From assembly GCA_947304355.1 (NCBI GenBank), contig CAMZAX010000002.1:1-64000 (forward strand): 64,000 nt of DNA, in the 5' to 3' direction. Numbering within the stretch: the first letter of the stretch is position 1; the number at the start of each line of letters is the position of its first letter. A model generated the notes under the pieces. The model was not told the DNA's origin. It made no database searches and saw only the letters and a program-made list of their open reading frames with translations. This DNA is from an uncultured Selenomonadales bacterium (lineage in GTDB: Bacteria > Bacillota > Negativicutes > Selenomonadales > Selenomonadaceae). A program made the translations under genes and the position numbers. Below, in pieces: positions 46,296 through 56,152 of the stretch.

Positions 46296-47501
46296 ATGGC
46301 AAAACAGAAATTTGACCGCAGTAAACCCCACGTAAACATCGGTACTATCGGACACATCGACCACGGCAAGACGACGTTGACGGCTGCCATTACCAAAATC
46401 CTTTCGGAAAAAGGTTACGCGAAATACGAATCCTACGAGAACATCGACAAGGCTCCGGAAGAACGCGAACGCGGCATCACGATTAACACCGCGCACGTCG
46501 AATACGAAACCGACAAACGCCACTATGCTCACGTCGACTGCCCCGGTCACGCCGACTATATCAAGAACATGATCACCGGCGCGGCGCAAATGGACGGCGC
46601 GATTCTCGTCGTTGCCGCTTCCGACGGCCCCATGCCCCAGACGCGTGAACATATCCTGCTTGCCCGTCAGGTCGGCGTGCCCGCCATCGTCGTTTTCCTC
46701 AACAAGGTTGACCAAGTTGACGACCCCGAATTGCTTGAACTCGTCGAAATGGAAGTCCGCGAACTCCTCAGCAAATACGAATTCCCCGGCGACGACATCC
46801 CCGTTATCGCGGGTTCGGCTCTGCTTGCCCTCGAAGGCGACGAAGAACAAAAGAAAAATATCCTCAAGTTGCTTGACGCTGTTGACGAATACATCCCCAC
46901 GCCGACGCGCGACACCGATAAGCCCTTCCTTATGCCGGTTGAAGACGTGTTCACGATTACGGGACGCGGCACGGTTGCGACGGGGCGTGTCGAACGCGGC
47001 ATGTTGAAACTCAACGAGCCGGTTGAAATCGTCGGTCTGCGCGACGAGCCCCGCAAATCGGTTGCCACGGGCATTGAAATGTTCCGCAAGCTCCTCGACA
47101 GCGCGGTTGCCGGCGACAACGTCGGTGTCCTCCTGCGCGGCGTCGACCGTAAGGAAATTGAACGCGGTCAAGTTATCGCCAAGCCCGGCACGATTCACCC
47201 GCACACGAAGTTCAAGGCTCAGGTTTACGTCTTGACCAAGGACGAGGGTGGTCGTCACACGCCGTTCTTCGCGAATTATCGCCCGCAGTTCTACTTCCGC
47301 ACAACCGACGTCACGGGCGTCGTCAGCGACTTGAAAGACACCAACGGCAACGCAGCCGAAATGTGCATGCCCGGCGATCACATCGAAATGACGGTCGAAC
47401 TTATCACCCCGATTGCCATCGAAAAAGGCTTGCTCTTCGCTATCCGCGAGGGCGGTCACACGGTCGGTTCGGGGCGTGTTATCGATATTCTTGAAGCGTA
47501 A
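46296..47501 (+). CDS. tuf: Elongation factor Tu
   Basis: This 401-residue GTPase delivers aminoacyl-tRNA to the ribosome. [26 protein letters not shown] and the NKVDQVDD motif are present. AAGGAG precedes the ATG. The long antisense ORF opposite this gene is a codon-bias shadow. A heptad element follows its stop. Confidence 0.98.
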   Translation: MAKQKFDRSKPHVNIGTIGHIDHGKTTLTAAITKILSEKGYAKYESYENIDKAPEERERGITINTAHVEYETDKRHYAHVDCPGHADYIKNMITGAAQMDGAILVVAASDGPMPQTREHILLARQVGVPAIVVFLNKVDQVDDPELLELVEMEVRELLSKYEFPGDDIPVIAGSALLALEGDEEQKKNILKLLDAVDEYIPTPTRDTDKPFLMPVEDVFTITGRGTVATGRVERGMLKLNEPVEIVGLRDEPRKSVATGIEMFRKLLDSAVAGDNVGVLLRGVDRKEIERGQVIAKPGTIHPHTKFKAQVYVLTKDEGGRHTPFFANYRPQFYFRTTDVTGVVSDLKDTNGNAAEMCMPGDHIEMTVELITPIAIEKGLLFAIREGGHTVGSGRVIDILEA

Positions 47502-47511
47502 AAAAATCAGT

Positions 47512-47587
47512 TGGTAGTTAGGAGGTAGGAGTTAGGAGTTGATAACGCTATTTTAACTCCTAACTCCTAACTTCACACTCCTAACTT
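47512..47587. repeat. Paired inverted heptad arrays after tuf
   Basis: The left half is AGTTAGGAGGTAGGAGTTAG and a GAGTT unit; the core GATAACGCTATTTT follows; right units are AACTCCT, AACTCCT, then a disturbed stretch and ACTCCT. The left half matches those at 24351 and 58975 over 19 bases. Confidence 0.9.
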
Positions 47588-47589
47588 TG

Positions 47590-47648
47590 AATCGGTGAGG
47601 CGGTCGGTAGTCAGCCCAAAAACTGATTGCCGGCCGCTGTTGCCGATT
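47590..47648 (+). promoter_or_regulatory. Long hairpin in the tuf-rpsJ gap
   Basis: AATCGG (47590-47595) pairs with CCGATT (47643-47648). GCGGTCGGTAGTCAG (47600-47614) pairs with CTGATTGCCGGCCGC (47623-47637), with G-U wobbles, around an 8-base loop. It is the most stable structure in the 307-base gap between tuf and rpsJ. No T-run follows, so it is more likely a leader or processing structure than a simple terminator. Confidence 0.5.
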
Positions 47649-47680
47649 AGGGACTGGCAGGAATGGGCATTCAGACACTA

Positions 47681-47701
47681 GTTCCTGGTTCCTGGTTCCT
47701 A
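47681..47701. repeat. Short heptad tract (GTTCCTG type) before rpsJ
   Basis: Three tandem units GTTCCTG, GTTCCTG and GTTCCTA occur here. The period matches the other heptad elements but the unit is another variant. Confidence 0.6.
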
Positions 47702-47771
47702 AAAAGCTTTGACACGGCAGATTGCTCGGCGGGAGTCATTCCGCTCGTCGAGGGAACTGTCGCGGAGCAAC

Positions 47772-47793
47772 GTTGGAAGCTCAGACTTCCGAC
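47772..47793 (+). promoter_or_regulatory. Hairpin just before the rpsJ ribosome-binding site
   Basis: GTTGGAAG and CTTCCGAC form an 8-pair stem with a 6-base loop, ending 1 base before the AAGGAGG of rpsJ. It could take part in S10-operon leader control, although no L4-binding leader is recognised. Confidence 0.35.
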
Positions 47794-47808
47794 TAAGGAG
47801 GAATTGTT

Positions 47809-48120
47809 TTGGCAAAGCAACAGAAGATTCGCATTCGCCTCAAAGCCTACGACCACAAGTCGTTGGATCAGAGCGCGGCAAAGATTGTGGAGACCGCCAA
47901 GAAAACCGGCGCGGCCGTTTCGGGACCCATCCCCCTGCCCACCGAAAAGAACATCTACACAATCTTGCGCTCGCCGCACATCAACAAGGATTCGCGTGAA
48001 CAATTCGAAATGCGCACGCACAAACGCCTGATTGACATCCTTCAGCCGACGCACAAGACGGTTGATGCGCTCATGCGGCTGGATTTGCCCGCCGGTGTTG
48101 ACATCGAGATTAAGGTTTAA
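47809..48120 (+). CDS. rpsJ: 30S ribosomal protein S10
   Basis: This 103-residue protein has [19 protein letters not shown] at the start and the RTHKRLIDI segment, covering the full S10 length. It starts with TTG at 47809 after AAGGAGG. It opens the S10 part of the cluster and is preceded by a 307-base gap holding a heptad element and two hairpins. Confidence 0.97.
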   Translation: MAKQQKIRIRLKAYDHKSLDQSAAKIVETAKKTGAAVSGPIPLPTEKNIYTILRSPHINKDSREQFEMRTHKRLIDILQPTHKTVDALMRLDLPAGVDIEIKV

Positions 48121-48136
48121 TCGGGAGGTGAACACA

Positions 48137-48787
48137 TTGGCAAAGGCGATTTTAGGCATTAAACTCGGCATGACGCAAATCTTCACCGAAGAAGGTCGCG
48201 TCATTCCCGTCACCGTCGTCGAAACCGGCAACAACGTCGTCATTCGCAACAAGACCGTCGACACGGACGGCTACTGCGCGGTTCAGCTCGGCTTCGGCGA
48301 AGTCAAAGAAAACAAAGTCAACAAACCCGACATGGGTCAGTTCAAAAAAGCGGAAGTCAAGCCCGTCAAGTTCATTCGCGAACTGCGTCTTGCGGCGGAG
48401 TCCGAATACAAAGTCGGCGACGTTATCGGCGTGGACATCTTCGCGGCGGGCGAACTCGTTGACGTTATCGGCACGTCGAAAGGCAAAGGCTTCGCGGGCT
48501 CAATTAAGCGTCACAACTTCGCGCGCGGTCCGATGGGGCACGGCTCCAAATCACACCGCGAACCCGGCTCGACGGGCGCAATGCTTTCCGGCCCCGGCGG
48601 TCGCGTCATCAAAGGCAAACGCCTTCCGGGTCGCATGGGCGGCATTCGCACGACAGTTCAGCGTTTGACGGTCGTCAAGGTTGACGCCGACAGAAATTTG
48701 CTCCTCATCAAGGGCGCAATCCCCGGCGCGAAGAAAAGCCTCGTCATCGTCCGCGAAACCGTCAAGCCCACTCGCAAGCACAAATAA
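48137..48787 (+). CDS. rplC: 50S ribosomal protein L3
   Basis: This 216-residue protein begins AKAILGIKLGMTQIF and has the GMTQ and GHGSKSHREPGSTG regions near the peptidyl-transferase centre. I chose the TTG at 48137, with GGGAGGTG upstream; the earlier in-frame ATG lies inside rpsJ. Confidence 0.97.
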   Translation: MAKAILGIKLGMTQIFTEEGRVIPVTVVETGNNVVIRNKTVDTDGYCAVQLGFGEVKENKVNKPDMGQFKKAEVKPVKFIRELRLAAESEYKVGDVIGVDIFAAGELVDVIGTSKGKGFAGSIKRHNFARGPMGHGSKSHREPGSTGAMLSGPGGRVIKGKRLPGRMGGIRTTVQRLTVVKVDADRNLLLIKGAIPGAKKSLVIVRETVKPTRKHK

Positions 48788-48808
48788 TCATTGAAAGGAG
48801 GATAAGAG

Positions 48809-49435
48809 ATGCCAACTGTAGCAGTTTACGATATGACCAACAAAAAAGTCGGCGACATTGATCTCAGCGAAGAAATTTTCGGCGTCGAGATTAACGAAGG
48901 GCTCGTTCACCAGGCACTCGTCATGCAAATGGCGTCGTGGAGACTCGGCACGCACAACACCAAAACCCGCGCAGATGTTCGCGGCGGCGGCAGAAAACCT
49001 TGGCGGCAAAAGGGCACCGGTCGCGCTCGTGCCGGTTCGCGCAGAAGCCCCCTGTGGCGCGGCGGCGGCACAATCTTCGGACCGCACCCCCGCGATTACT
49101 CGTTCACAATGCCCCGCAAACAGCGTCGTCTTGCGTTGAAATGCGTCCTCACCGATAAGCTCAACGAAGGCAATTTAATCGTCCTTGACGCGCTCAACTT
49201 CGACGAACCCAAAACAAAAAAATTCGTCGAACTCCAGAAAACTTTCGGCGTCGACGGTTGCAAGTCGCTGTTCATCACCCGCGAACTTATCGACAACGTT
49301 ACGCGCTCGTCGAACAACCTGCAGAACGCAAAGGCTATCGCCGCACTTCAACTCAACGTCTACGACATTCTCAACAGCGATAAACTCTTCCTCACCAAAG
49401 ACGCCGTAGCGAAAATCGAGGAGGTGTACGCGTAA
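48809..49435 (+). CDS. rplD: 50S ribosomal protein L4
   Basis: This 208-residue protein has the extended loop [19 protein letters not shown] that lines the exit tunnel, and a normal length. In many bacteria L4 also represses its own operon. AAAGGAGG precedes the ATG, and its stop overlaps the rplW start. Confidence 0.97.
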   Translation: MPTVAVYDMTNKKVGDIDLSEEIFGVEINEGLVHQALVMQMASWRLGTHNTKTRADVRGGGRKPWRQKGTGRARAGSRRSPLWRGGGTIFGPHPRDYSFTMPRKQRRLALKCVLTDKLNEGNLIVLDALNFDEPKTKKFVELQKTFGVDGCKSLFITRELIDNVTRSSNNLQNAKAIAALQLNVYDILNSDKLFLTKDAVAKIEEVYA

Positions 49436-49716
49436 TGGACGCCAGGGACATTTTGATTCGCCCGCTTATCAGCGAACGTTCGACAGACTTGATGACGGAA
49501 GGCAAATTCGTCTTCGTCGTCGATAAGCGCGCCAACAAGATTCAAATCGCCGACGCCGTCGAAGAAATTTTCAAGGTAGACGTTTTGGCGGTAAATACAG
49601 TCAACGTCAAGGGCAAGACCAAACGTCGCGGTCGCACGGTCGGCAAAACCAACAGCTACAAAAAAGCCATCGTCAAGCTCGCGGCGGGTCAAACGATTGA
49701 ACTCTTCGGCGCATAA
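49435..49716 (+). CDS. rplW: 50S ribosomal protein L23
   Basis: This 93-residue protein sits at the tunnel exit and forms part of the docking site for trigger factor and SRP. It has [13 protein letters not shown] and the long RNA-binding loop. The ATG overlaps the rplD stop (TAATG). Confidence 0.96.
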   Translation: MDARDILIRPLISERSTDLMTEGKFVFVVDKRANKIQIADAVEEIFKVDVLAVNTVNVKGKTKRRGRTVGKTNSYKKAIVKLAAGQTIELFGA

Positions 49717-49746
49717 AAATTTTTCGACAAAGGAGGTTAAACGTAA

Positions 49747-50571
49747 GTGGGAATTAAATCTTTCAAGCCGTACACTCCCGGACGCCGCCACATGACAGTT
49801 TCGACGTTCGAGGAAATCACGACCGACAAGCCCGAAAAATCTTTGCTCGCGCCGCTCAAAAAAAACGGCGGTCGCAATCAGCAAGGACGTTTGACGGTTC
49901 GTCACCAAGGCGGCGGTCACAAGCGTCGCTACAGAATCATCGACTTCAAGCGCAACAAAGACGGTATCCCCGCCAAAGTCGCGACGATTGAATACGATCC
50001 GAATCGCAGCGCGCGTATTGCCCTGCTCAACTACGCGGACGGCGAAAAACGCTACATCCTCGCGCCCAACGGGCTCAAGGTCGGCGACATGGTCGAATCG
50101 GGCGCGGAAGCCGATATCAAGACCGGCAACGCTCTGCCGTTGAAAAATATCCCCGTCGGCACAATGATTCATAATATCGAACTCAAAATCGGCAAGGGCG
50201 GGCAACTCGTTCGCAGCGCGGGCGTCGCGGCTCAGCTCATGGCGAAGGAAGGCATTTACGCGACGATTCGTATGCCGTCGGGCGAAGTGCGCAAAGTTCA
50301 CATCAACTGCCGCGCAACTATCGGACAGGTCGGCAACCTTGACCACGAGAACATCACAATCGGCAAGGCGGGTCGTTCGCGCTGGCTCGGCAAGCGTCCC
50401 GAAAATCGCGGCGTCGCAATGAACCCCGTTGACCATCCGCACGGCGGCGGCGAAGGTCGCTCGCCCGTCGGTCGCAAACACCCCGTCACCAAGTGGGGCA
50501 AATGCGCCATGGGTGCCAAAACTCGCAAGAAGAAAGCGTCCGACAAGCTTATCGTTCGTCGTCGCAAGTGA
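49747..50571 (+). CDS. rplB: 50S ribosomal protein L2
   Basis: This 274-residue protein is required for subunit association and peptidyl transfer. [15 protein letters not shown]-type and [13 protein letters not shown] signatures are present. It starts with GTG at 49747, with AAAGGAGG upstream. Confidence 0.98.
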   Translation: MGIKSFKPYTPGRRHMTVSTFEEITTDKPEKSLLAPLKKNGGRNQQGRLTVRHQGGGHKRRYRIIDFKRNKDGIPAKVATIEYDPNRSARIALLNYADGEKRYILAPNGLKVGDMVESGAEADIKTGNALPLKNIPVGTMIHNIELKIGKGGQLVRSAGVAAQLMAKEGIYATIRMPSGEVRKVHINCRATIGQVGNLDHENITIGKAGRSRWLGKRPENRGVAMNPVDHPHGGGEGRSPVGRKHPVTKWGKCAMGAKTRKKKASDKLIVRRRK

Positions 50572-50595
50572 TTCTGACGAAGGGAGGAAATTATT

Positions 50596-50877
50596 TTGTC
50601 CAGGTCTGTTAAGAAAGGCCCGTTCGTGCAGGAAAAACTTTTGGCGAAGATTGAAGCTCTCAACGACGCCAACGATAAAAAAGTCGTCCGCACGTGGTCG
50701 CGCAGCTCAACGATTCTTCCTGCGTTCGTCGGTCACACAATCGCCGTTCACGACGGCCGCAAGCACGTGCCCGTTTACGTCACCGAAGATATGGTCGGGC
50801 ACAAACTCGGCGAATTCGCTCCCACGCGCACCTTCAAAGGGCACGCCGGCGAAGAACGCAAAATCTCGCTTAAATAA
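50596..50877 (+). CDS. rpsS: 30S ribosomal protein S19
   Basis: This 93-residue protein begins [14 protein letters not shown] and carries [19 protein letters not shown], standard for S19 in the 30S head. It starts with TTG at 50596 after GGGAGGA. Confidence 0.97.
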   Translation: MSRSVKKGPFVQEKLLAKIEALNDANDKKVVRTWSRSSTILPAFVGHTIAVHDGRKHVPVYVTEDMVGHKLGEFAPTRTFKGHAGEERKISLK

Positions 50878-50913
50878 TCTGTCAGCCAAATGCTGTCGAA
50901 AGGAGGTCATCAC

Positions 50914-51279
50914 GTGGCTGAAGTCAAGGAAGCCAAAGCTGTCGCCAAGTATGTGAGAATTGCGCCGCGCAAAGTTCGTATCGTCATGGACTTGATTCGC
51001 GGCAAGGACGTTGCCGACGCCTTTGCGATTTTGAAATTCACGCCCAAACGCGGCGCGACGCTGATTGAAAAGGTGCTCAAGTCCGCCGTCGCCAACGCCG
51101 AAAACAATTTCGACATGGACGCCGATAAACTTTTCGTCTCGACTTGTTTCGTCGACCAGGGTCCGACAATCAAGAGGTATCACCCCCGCTCGCGCGGTCA
51201 AGCGTTCGGCATTCTCAAGCACACCTCGCATATCACGGTTGTCGTCAGCGAAAAAGAAACCGCCGACGAACAAAAATAA
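50914..51279 (+). CDS. rplV: 50S ribosomal protein L22
   Basis: This 121-residue protein has [20 protein letters not shown] at the start and the tunnel-loop segment [16 protein letters not shown] chose the GTG at 50914 because AAAGGAGG lies 6 bases upstream; the in-frame ATG at 50890 overlaps that site. Confidence 0.96.
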   Translation: MAEVKEAKAVAKYVRIAPRKVRIVMDLIRGKDVADAFAILKFTPKRGATLIEKVLKSAVANAENNFDMDADKLFVSTCFVDQGPTIKRYHPRSRGQAFGILKHTSHITVVVSEKETADEQK

Positions 51280-51297
51280 ACGAAGGAGGAAACCGGT

Positions 51298-51975
51298 TTG
51301 GGTCAGAAGGTACATCCGCACGGAATTCGCCTCGGCATAGTCAAGACGTGGGACGCGAAGTGGTACGCCGACAAAGACTTCGCGACAAATCTTCACGAAG
51401 ACATCAAAATCCGCAAGGCGATTAAAACCGATAAGCAGCTGTCCTCGGCGGGCGTCTCGCGTATCGAAATCGAACGCTCGGAGAAACGTCTCAAGCTCAC
51501 GATTCACACTGCCAAGCCCGGCATGGTAATCGGTCGCGGCGGCGCGGGCATAGAGGACATCAAAAATAAACTCAAGAAACTCACCGAAAAGCGCGTCGAC
51601 ATAAACATCATGGAGATTCGCCAACCCGATTTGGACGCTCTGCTCGTCGCAGAAAACATTGCGTCGCAACTTGAACGCCGTATCGCTTTCCGCCGCGCAA
51701 TGAAACAGGCTGTCGGCAGAACAATGCGTCTCGGTGCCAAGGGCATCAAAATCGCCTGCAGCGGTCGTCTCGGCGGCGCGGAAATTGCTCGCAGCGAATC
51801 CTATCGCGAAGGCTCAATCCCCTTGCACACGCTCCGCGCGGACATCGATTACGGTTTCGCGGAGGCAAACACAACCTACGGGCGAATCGGCATCAAAGTT
51901 TGGATCTTCAAAGGCGAAATTCTCCCCGACAAAAAGGATAAGAACGTCCGTCAAGCTGAAGGGAGTGACGCGTAA
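51298..51975 (+). CDS. rpsC: 30S ribosomal protein S3
   Basis: This 225-residue protein begins [15 protein letters not shown] and has the KH domain motif [16 protein letters not shown]. It forms part of the mRNA entry site. The TTG at 51298 follows AAGGAGG. The stop overlaps the rplP start. Confidence 0.98.
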   Translation: MGQKVHPHGIRLGIVKTWDAKWYADKDFATNLHEDIKIRKAIKTDKQLSSAGVSRIEIERSEKRLKLTIHTAKPGMVIGRGGAGIEDIKNKLKKLTEKRVDINIMEIRQPDLDALLVAENIASQLERRIAFRRAMKQAVGRTMRLGAKGIKIACSGRLGGAEIARSESYREGSIPLHTLRADIDYGFAEANTTYGRIGIKVWIFKGEILPDKKDKNVRQAEGSDA

Positions 51976-52529
51976 TGTTGATTCCGAAACGGACGAAATA
52001 CCGCAAGCAGTTTCGCGGTCGCATGAAGGGCAAATCCAATCGCGGCAACACGATCGCTCACGGTCAATACGGTCTTGTCGCGTTGGAGCCCGCTTGGATA
52101 ACCAATCGTCAGATTGAGGCGGCTCGTATCGCAATGACGCGTTACATTCGGCGCGGCGGTCAAGTCTGGATTAAAATTTTCCCGGACAAGCCCGTCACGG
52201 CAAAGCCCGCAGAAACCCGCATGGGTTCCGGCAAAGGCTCGCCCGAATACTGGGTTGCCGTCGTCAAGCCCGGTCGCGTGTTGTTTGAAATGGCAGGCGT
52301 CCCCAAAGAAATCGCTGCCGAAGCAATGCGCCTTGCGGGTCACAAGCTCCCCATAAAAACCAAATTCATTGTTTCCGACCACCAGGGCGACGTTTACGTT
52401 CCCGTCGTAAATGAAACCCTCGCCGACGCAAAACGCGCCGCTCACCAAGCTTACGAAGCTGAACACGCTGCCGAAGCTCAAGAGGCTGAAGCTAAACCCA
52501 ATGAAGGCGGTGATAAGCATGAAGGTTAA
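51975..52529 (+). CDS. rplP: 50S ribosomal protein L16 with extended C-terminus
   Basis: This 184-residue protein has the L16 body ([39 protein letters not shown] and [16 protein letters not shown]). L16 usually ends near residue 140. Here about 40 extra residues follow, rich in Ala, Glu and Lys. The tail overlaps the rpmC start, so both frames are read across its end. The ATG overlaps the rpsC stop (TAATG). Confidence 0.95.
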   Translation: MLIPKRTKYRKQFRGRMKGKSNRGNTIAHGQYGLVALEPAWITNRQIEAARIAMTRYIRRGGQVWIKIFPDKPVTAKPAETRMGSGKGSPEYWVAVVKPGRVLFEMAGVPKEIAAEAMRLAGHKLPIKTKFIVSDHQGDVYVPVVNETLADAKRAAHQAYEAEHAAEAQEAEAKPNEGGDKHEG

Positions 52530-52719
52530 TGAAATTCGCGATCTGTCCGCCGACGAACAGACCGATAAACTCAATTCCCTCAAGGAAGAACTTTTCAACC
52601 TCCGCTTTCAACACGCCACAGGGCAGCTCGAAAATCCCATGCGCATTCGCGAAGTCAAACGCTCAATCGCCCAAATCAAAACCATTCAGCATGAAGCCGC
52701 GCTCGGCATTCAGCACTAA
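52519..52719 (+). CDS. rpmC: 50S ribosomal protein L29
   Basis: This 66-residue protein has [20 protein letters not shown] and [16 protein letters not shown], the L29 signature at the tunnel exit. It starts 11 bases before the end of rplP, with AAGGCGGTG upstream. Confidence 0.95.
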   Translation: MKVNEIRDLSADEQTDKLNSLKEELFNLRFQHATGQLENPMRIREVKRSIAQIKTIQHEAALGIQH

Positions 52720-52731
52720 GGAGGCGTTATC

Positions 52732-52998
52732 ATGAGCGAACAAACTACCCGCAACGAACGCAAAGTCCGCGTCGGCAAGGTCGTTTCCGATAAAATGGAC
52801 AAGACCATCGTCGTCGCAATCGAAGAGCTCGTTCAGCACAAGCTTTACAAAAAAGCCGTCAAGCGCACCGTCAAGTTCAAAGCACACGACGAAAACGGCG
52901 AAGCTCACGTCGGCGACAAAGTTTCCATCATGGAGACCCGCCCGCTGTCCAAGGAAAAACGTTGGCGGCTCGTTCAAATCGTCGAGAAGGCCAAGTAA
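52732..52998 (+). CDS. rpsQ: 30S ribosomal protein S17
   Basis: This 88-residue OB-fold protein has [18 protein letters not shown] and [19 protein letters not shown], the S17 signatures. AAGGAGG precedes the ATG. Confidence 0.97.
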   Translation: MSEQTTRNERKVRVGKVVSDKMDKTIVVAIEELVQHKLYKKAVKRTVKFKAHDENGEAHVGDKVSIMETRPLSKEKRWRLVQIVEKAK

Positions 52999-53017
52999 TT
53001 CGGAAGGAGGTTAAATC

Positions 53018-53386
53018 GTGATTCAGCAACAATCCCGCCTCAACGTCGGCGATAATACCGGCGCAAAGGAAATCATGTGCATTCGCGTCCTCGGCGGCTC
53101 CTTCCGTCGCTACGCCAATATCGGCGACATCATCGTTGCTTCTGTCAAATCCGCAACACCCGGCGGGCAAGTCAAAAAGGGCGACGTCGTCAAAGCTGTC
53201 GTCGTCCGCTCCAAGAAAGGCTTGCGCCGCCCCGACGGCTCGTACATTCGCTTCGACGAAAACGCCGCCGTCATCATAAAAGAGGACAAAACGCCGCGCG
53301 GCACGCGTATCTTCGGACCCGTCGCCCGCGAACTGCGCGATAAAGACTTCATGAAAATAATTTCTCTCGCCCCCGAAGTTTTGTAA
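53018..53386 (+). CDS. rplN: 50S ribosomal protein L14
   Basis: This 122-residue protein begins [20 protein letters not shown] and ends with the [10 protein letters not shown] motif. It lies at the intersubunit face. The GTG at 53018 has AAGGAGG upstream. Confidence 0.98.
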   Translation: MIQQQSRLNVGDNTGAKEIMCIRVLGGSFRRYANIGDIIVASVKSATPGGQVKKGDVVKAVVVRSKKGLRRPDGSYIRFDENAAVIIKEDKTPRGTRIFGPVARELRDKDFMKIISLAPEVL

Positions 53387-53404
53387 TGGAAAGGAGGTGC
53401 CGAG

Positions 53405-53728
53405 TTGTCACTCGTTAAACTGCACGTCAAAAAGGGCGACACCGTCGTTGTCCTTTCCGGCAAGGACAAAGGCAAGCAGGGCAAAATTATCACCGCCATG
53501 CCCCGTGCCGGCAAAGTCGTCGTCGAAGGCGTCAACAAAGTCAAACGTCACAGCAAGCCCAGCTTGAAAGTTCCCAACGGCGGCATCATCACCAAGGAAA
53601 TGCCCATGCACGCTTGCAAAGTTCAGCTCGTTTGCCCCGCTTGCAACAAGCCCACCCGTATCGGGCACAAGGACGTAAACGGCAAAAACTCCCGCGTCTG
53701 CAAGAAATGCGGCGAAGTCATTGAGTAA
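53405..53728 (+). CDS. rplX: 50S ribosomal protein L24, zinc-ribbon form
   Basis: This 107-residue protein has the KOW motif ([20 protein letters not shown]) and [12 protein letters not shown]. In contrast to many L24 proteins, the C-terminal half contains CPAC and CKKC, a likely zinc ribbon. The TTG at 53405 follows AAGGAGG. Confidence 0.96.
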   Translation: MSLVKLHVKKGDTVVVLSGKDKGKQGKIITAMPRAGKVVVEGVNKVKRHSKPSLKVPNGGIITKEMPMHACKVQLVCPACNKPTRIGHKDVNGKNSRVCKKCGEVIE

Positions 53729-53740
53729 GGAGGTGTTATC

Positions 53741-54283
53741 TTGAGCAGACTTCTCGACAAGTACAAATCTGAGGTTATCTCTGCCATGACGCAGAAATTT
53801 TCCTACTCCAACGTCATGCAGGTGCCCAAGCTCGAAAAGATCGTCATCAATATTGCTTGCGGCGACGCTGTCGGCAATGCCAAAGTTCTCGAATCGGCTA
53901 TGAACGACTTGACCACTATCGCCGGTCAAAAGCCCGTCATCACTCGCGCTCGTAAATCGCTTGCCGCATGGAAACTCCGCACCGGTATGCCTATCGGTTG
54001 CAAAGTCACCCTGCGCGGTCGCCGTATGTATGAATTCCTCGACAAATTCATGAACGTCGCCTTGCCACGTGTTCGCGACTTCAGAGGCGTCAACCGCAAT
54101 TCCTTCGACGGGCGCGGCAACTACGCAATCGGCGTCAAGGAACAGCTCATCTTCCCCGAAATCGAATACGACAAAATCGACAAGATTCGCGGCATGGACA
54201 TCATCATCGTAACGACGGCCAACACCGACGAAGAGGCTCGCGAATTCCTCGCGCTCATGGGTATGCCGTTCGCCGCAACGTGA
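53741..54283 (+). CDS. rplE: 50S ribosomal protein L5
   Basis: This 180-residue protein binds 5S rRNA. It has [15 protein letters not shown], the [11 protein letters not shown] segment and [18 protein letters not shown]. The TTG at 53741 follows AAGGAGG. Its stop codon lies in the 5' arm of a long-range hairpin. Confidence 0.97.
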   Translation: MSRLLDKYKSEVISAMTQKFSYSNVMQVPKLEKIVINIACGDAVGNAKVLESAMNDLTTIAGQKPVITRARKSLAAWKLRTGMPIGCKVTLRGRRMYEFLDKFMNVALPRVRDFRGVNRNSFDGRGNYAIGVKEQLIFPEIEYDKIDKIRGMDIIIVTTANTDEEAREFLALMGMPFAAT

Positions 54284-54378
54284 CGTTGCATCCTGCGGTC
54301 GCGCTCCAACGTTACTCTGTTCAAAGTTGGTCACCGCGTCCATACGCAACGCTGCGCATTGCTAGCTTCGTAACGTCA
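54281..54378 (+). promoter_or_regulatory. Structured leader between rplE and rpsN
   Basis: TGACGTTGC (54281-54289) can pair with GTAACGTCA (54370-54378), with one G-U wobble, closing a loop of about 80 bases. An inner stem CCAAC (54306-54310) with GTTGG (54326-54330) lies within it. The 126-base gap is long compared with neighbours. Function is unknown. Confidence 0.35.
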
Positions 54379-54409
54379 ACATTTCAGTCAATTAGGAAGT
54401 GATTATCAA

Positions 54410-54595
54410 ATGGCGAAGAAAGCTTTAATCGAAAAGTGGAGCAAGGAACCGAAATTCTCGACCCGCAAGTACAACCGTTGCAAAATCTGCGGCAGACCTC
54501 ACGGTTACATCCGCAAGTTCGAAATGTGCCGTATCTGCTTCCGCGTTCACAGTTACGCCGGCGACATCCCCGGCATTACGAAATCCAGTTGGTAA
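54410..54595 (+). CDS. rpsN: 30S ribosomal protein S14 type Z
   Basis: This 61-residue protein is the zinc-binding S14 form: CKIC and CRIC pairs separated by 12 residues (near positions 24-43). It begins [20 protein letters not shown]. It is preceded by AGGAAG and an unusually long, structured leader. Confidence 0.97.
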   Translation: MAKKALIEKWSKEPKFSTRKYNRCKICGRPHGYIRKFEMCRICFRVHSYAGDIPGITKSSW

Positions 54596-54625
54596 TTCAT
54601 TCATCGAAAGGAGGATATCGGTTCT

Positions 54626-55024
54626 ATGGGAATGACTGATCCTATTGCGGATATGCTCACTCGCATTCGCAATGCCAATTCCGTATCCCACGATATTGTT
54701 GAAATTCCCGCTTCCAAAATCAAACTCGCTATTGCCGACGTGCTCAAGCGGGAAGGCTATATCAAAGATTTTTCTTTCGCGCAGGACAACAAGCAGGGCG
54801 TTTTGACCGTCAAGCTTAAATACGGTCCCGAACGCGAAAAAGTCATTACGGGCATCAAGCGCATCTCCAGACCGGGGCTTCGCCAATACACCAAGCGCAA
54901 AGATCTGCCGCGCGTTCTCGGCGGGCTCGGTATCGCGATTATCTCCACGTCGCAAGGCATCATGAGCGACAAGCAGGCTCGCAAGGCGGGTCTCGGCGGC
55001 GAGGTTATCGCTTACGTCTGGTAA
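54626..55024 (+). CDS. rpsH: 30S ribosomal protein S8
   Basis: This 132-residue protein begins [16 protein letters not shown] after two extra residues and ends [12 protein letters not shown], binding the 16S central domain. AAAGGAGG lies about 11 bases before the ATG at 54626. Confidence 0.97.
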   Translation: MGMTDPIADMLTRIRNANSVSHDIVEIPASKIKLAIADVLKREGYIKDFSFAQDNKQGVLTVKLKYGPEREKVITGIKRISRPGLRQYTKRKDLPRVLGGLGIAIISTSQGIMSDKQARKAGLGGEVIAYVW

Positions 55025-55027
55025 CTG

Positions 55028-55100
55028 TTAGGAACAAGGGACAAAGGACAAGGGACAAGCTTTAATTCCTAACTCCTAACTCCTAACTCCTAACTCCTAA
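55028..55100. repeat. Heptad element with unlike halves after rpsH
   Basis: The left half has GGGACAA-type units (AACAAGG, GACAAAG, GACAAGG, GACAAG) and the right half AATTCCT plus four AACTCCT units. The halves are of different types. It lies between rpsH and rplF. Confidence 0.9.
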
Positions 55101-55114
55101 ATGGAGGTGCTAAA

Positions 55115-55666
55115 ATGTCACGAATCGGAAGGGCACCGATAAACATCCCCGCCGGCGTTACCGTTTCTGTCGGCGAAGATAATCTGGTGCACGTCAAAGG
55201 TCCCAAGGGCGAATTGTCCCGCAAGATCTCCACGGAAATGAAAATAAGCATTGAGGACGGCGTCTTGACGGTGACGCGCCCCTCGGACGATAAAACGCAC
55301 AGAAGTCTTCACGGACTCTCGCGCACGCTGATTAACAACATGGTCGTCGGCGTGACCCAAGGCTTCACCAAAAATCTCGAAATCGCGGGCGTCGGCTATC
55401 GTGCCGCCAAGCAGGGCAAGAACTTGAACTTGTCTCTGGGCTACTCTCACCCTGTGATTATCGAACCGCCCAAGGGCATTACGCTCGACGCACCCTCTGC
55501 CACGACAATTACTGTCCACGGCATTGATAAGGAACTCGTCGGCGCAGTTGCCGCCAACATTCGCGGTTGGCGCGAACCCGAACCTTACAAGGGCAAAGGC
55601 ATCAAGTACGCCGGCGAACACATCCGCCGCAAGGAAGGCAAGGCAGGCGCCAAGGGCAAGAAGTAA
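55115..55666 (+). CDS. rplF: 50S ribosomal protein L6
   Basis: This 183-residue protein has [14 protein letters not shown] and the C-terminal signature [26 protein letters not shown] precedes the ATG. A foreign VOC-family gene follows before rplR. Confidence 0.97.
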   Translation: MSRIGRAPINIPAGVTVSVGEDNLVHVKGPKGELSRKISTEMKISIEDGVLTVTRPSDDKTHRSLHGLSRTLINNMVVGVTQGFTKNLEIAGVGYRAAKQGKNLNLSLGYSHPVIIEPPKGITLDAPSATTITVHGIDKELVGAVAANIRGWREPEPYKGKGIKYAGEHIRRKEGKAGAKGKK

Positions 55667-55708
55667 TTCTTGACTGCTATTCGGAAAGTTTGAACGGAGG
55701 TAACAATC

Positions 55709-56113
55709 ATGAAAATCGATCACGTCGCTATGTACGTCAACGATTTGGAGGCGGAGAAAGATTTCTTCGTCAAGTACTTCAACGCGAAGGCGGGCTCAAA
55801 GTACACCAACTTCCGCAACGACTTCAGCAATTACTTCTTGAGCTTCGGCGACGGCTCGCGTTTGGAAATCATGACGCGCAACAGCTCCGCCGACTCGAAA
55901 AAAGACCGCTACCGCACGGGTTACCACCACATCGCGATTTGCGTCGGCGACCGCAAGGACGTTGACGACATGATGAAAAAATTCGACGCGGAAGGCGTTA
56001 TCGTCGTCAGCGGCGCACGCACCACCGGCGACGGTTATTACGAGGCTGTTGTCGTCGACCCCGAAGGCAACGAGATTGAAATTATCGCGGAGCACGACGA
56101 TTTCCGCGACTAA
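55709..56113 (+). CDS. VOC (glyoxalase-fold) protein inserted in the spc operon
   Basis: This 134-residue protein has the two beta-alpha-beta-beta-beta modules of the VOC superfamily: HVAMYVNDLEAEKDFFVKYF, then RLEIMT, and HHIAICVGDRKDVDDMMKKF, VVDPEGNEIEII. His7, Glu53 and Glu126-type positions could bind metal. Such proteins include glyoxalase I and isomerases; the substrate cannot be told. It has GGAGGT upstream and lies between rplF and rplR, which are normally adjacent. Confidence 0.85.
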   Translation: MKIDHVAMYVNDLEAEKDFFVKYFNAKAGSKYTNFRNDFSNYFLSFGDGSRLEIMTRNSSADSKKDRYRTGYHHIAICVGDRKDVDDMMKKFDAEGVIVVSGARTTGDGYYEAVVVDPEGNEIEIIAEHDDFRD

Positions 56114-56152
56114 AATTTTTTACAAATTCATGGCGAAGGAGGAAGTCCGAAA

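Noticed and set aside
46257-47459. Minus-strand ORF of 400 codons opposite tuf
   Set aside because: It covers EF-Tu in antisense and has no independent support; similar long antisense frames lie opposite other GC-biased genes here.
47709-47731. TTGACA as a -35 box before rpsJ
   Set aside because: No -10-like sequence lies at 16-18 bases downstream.
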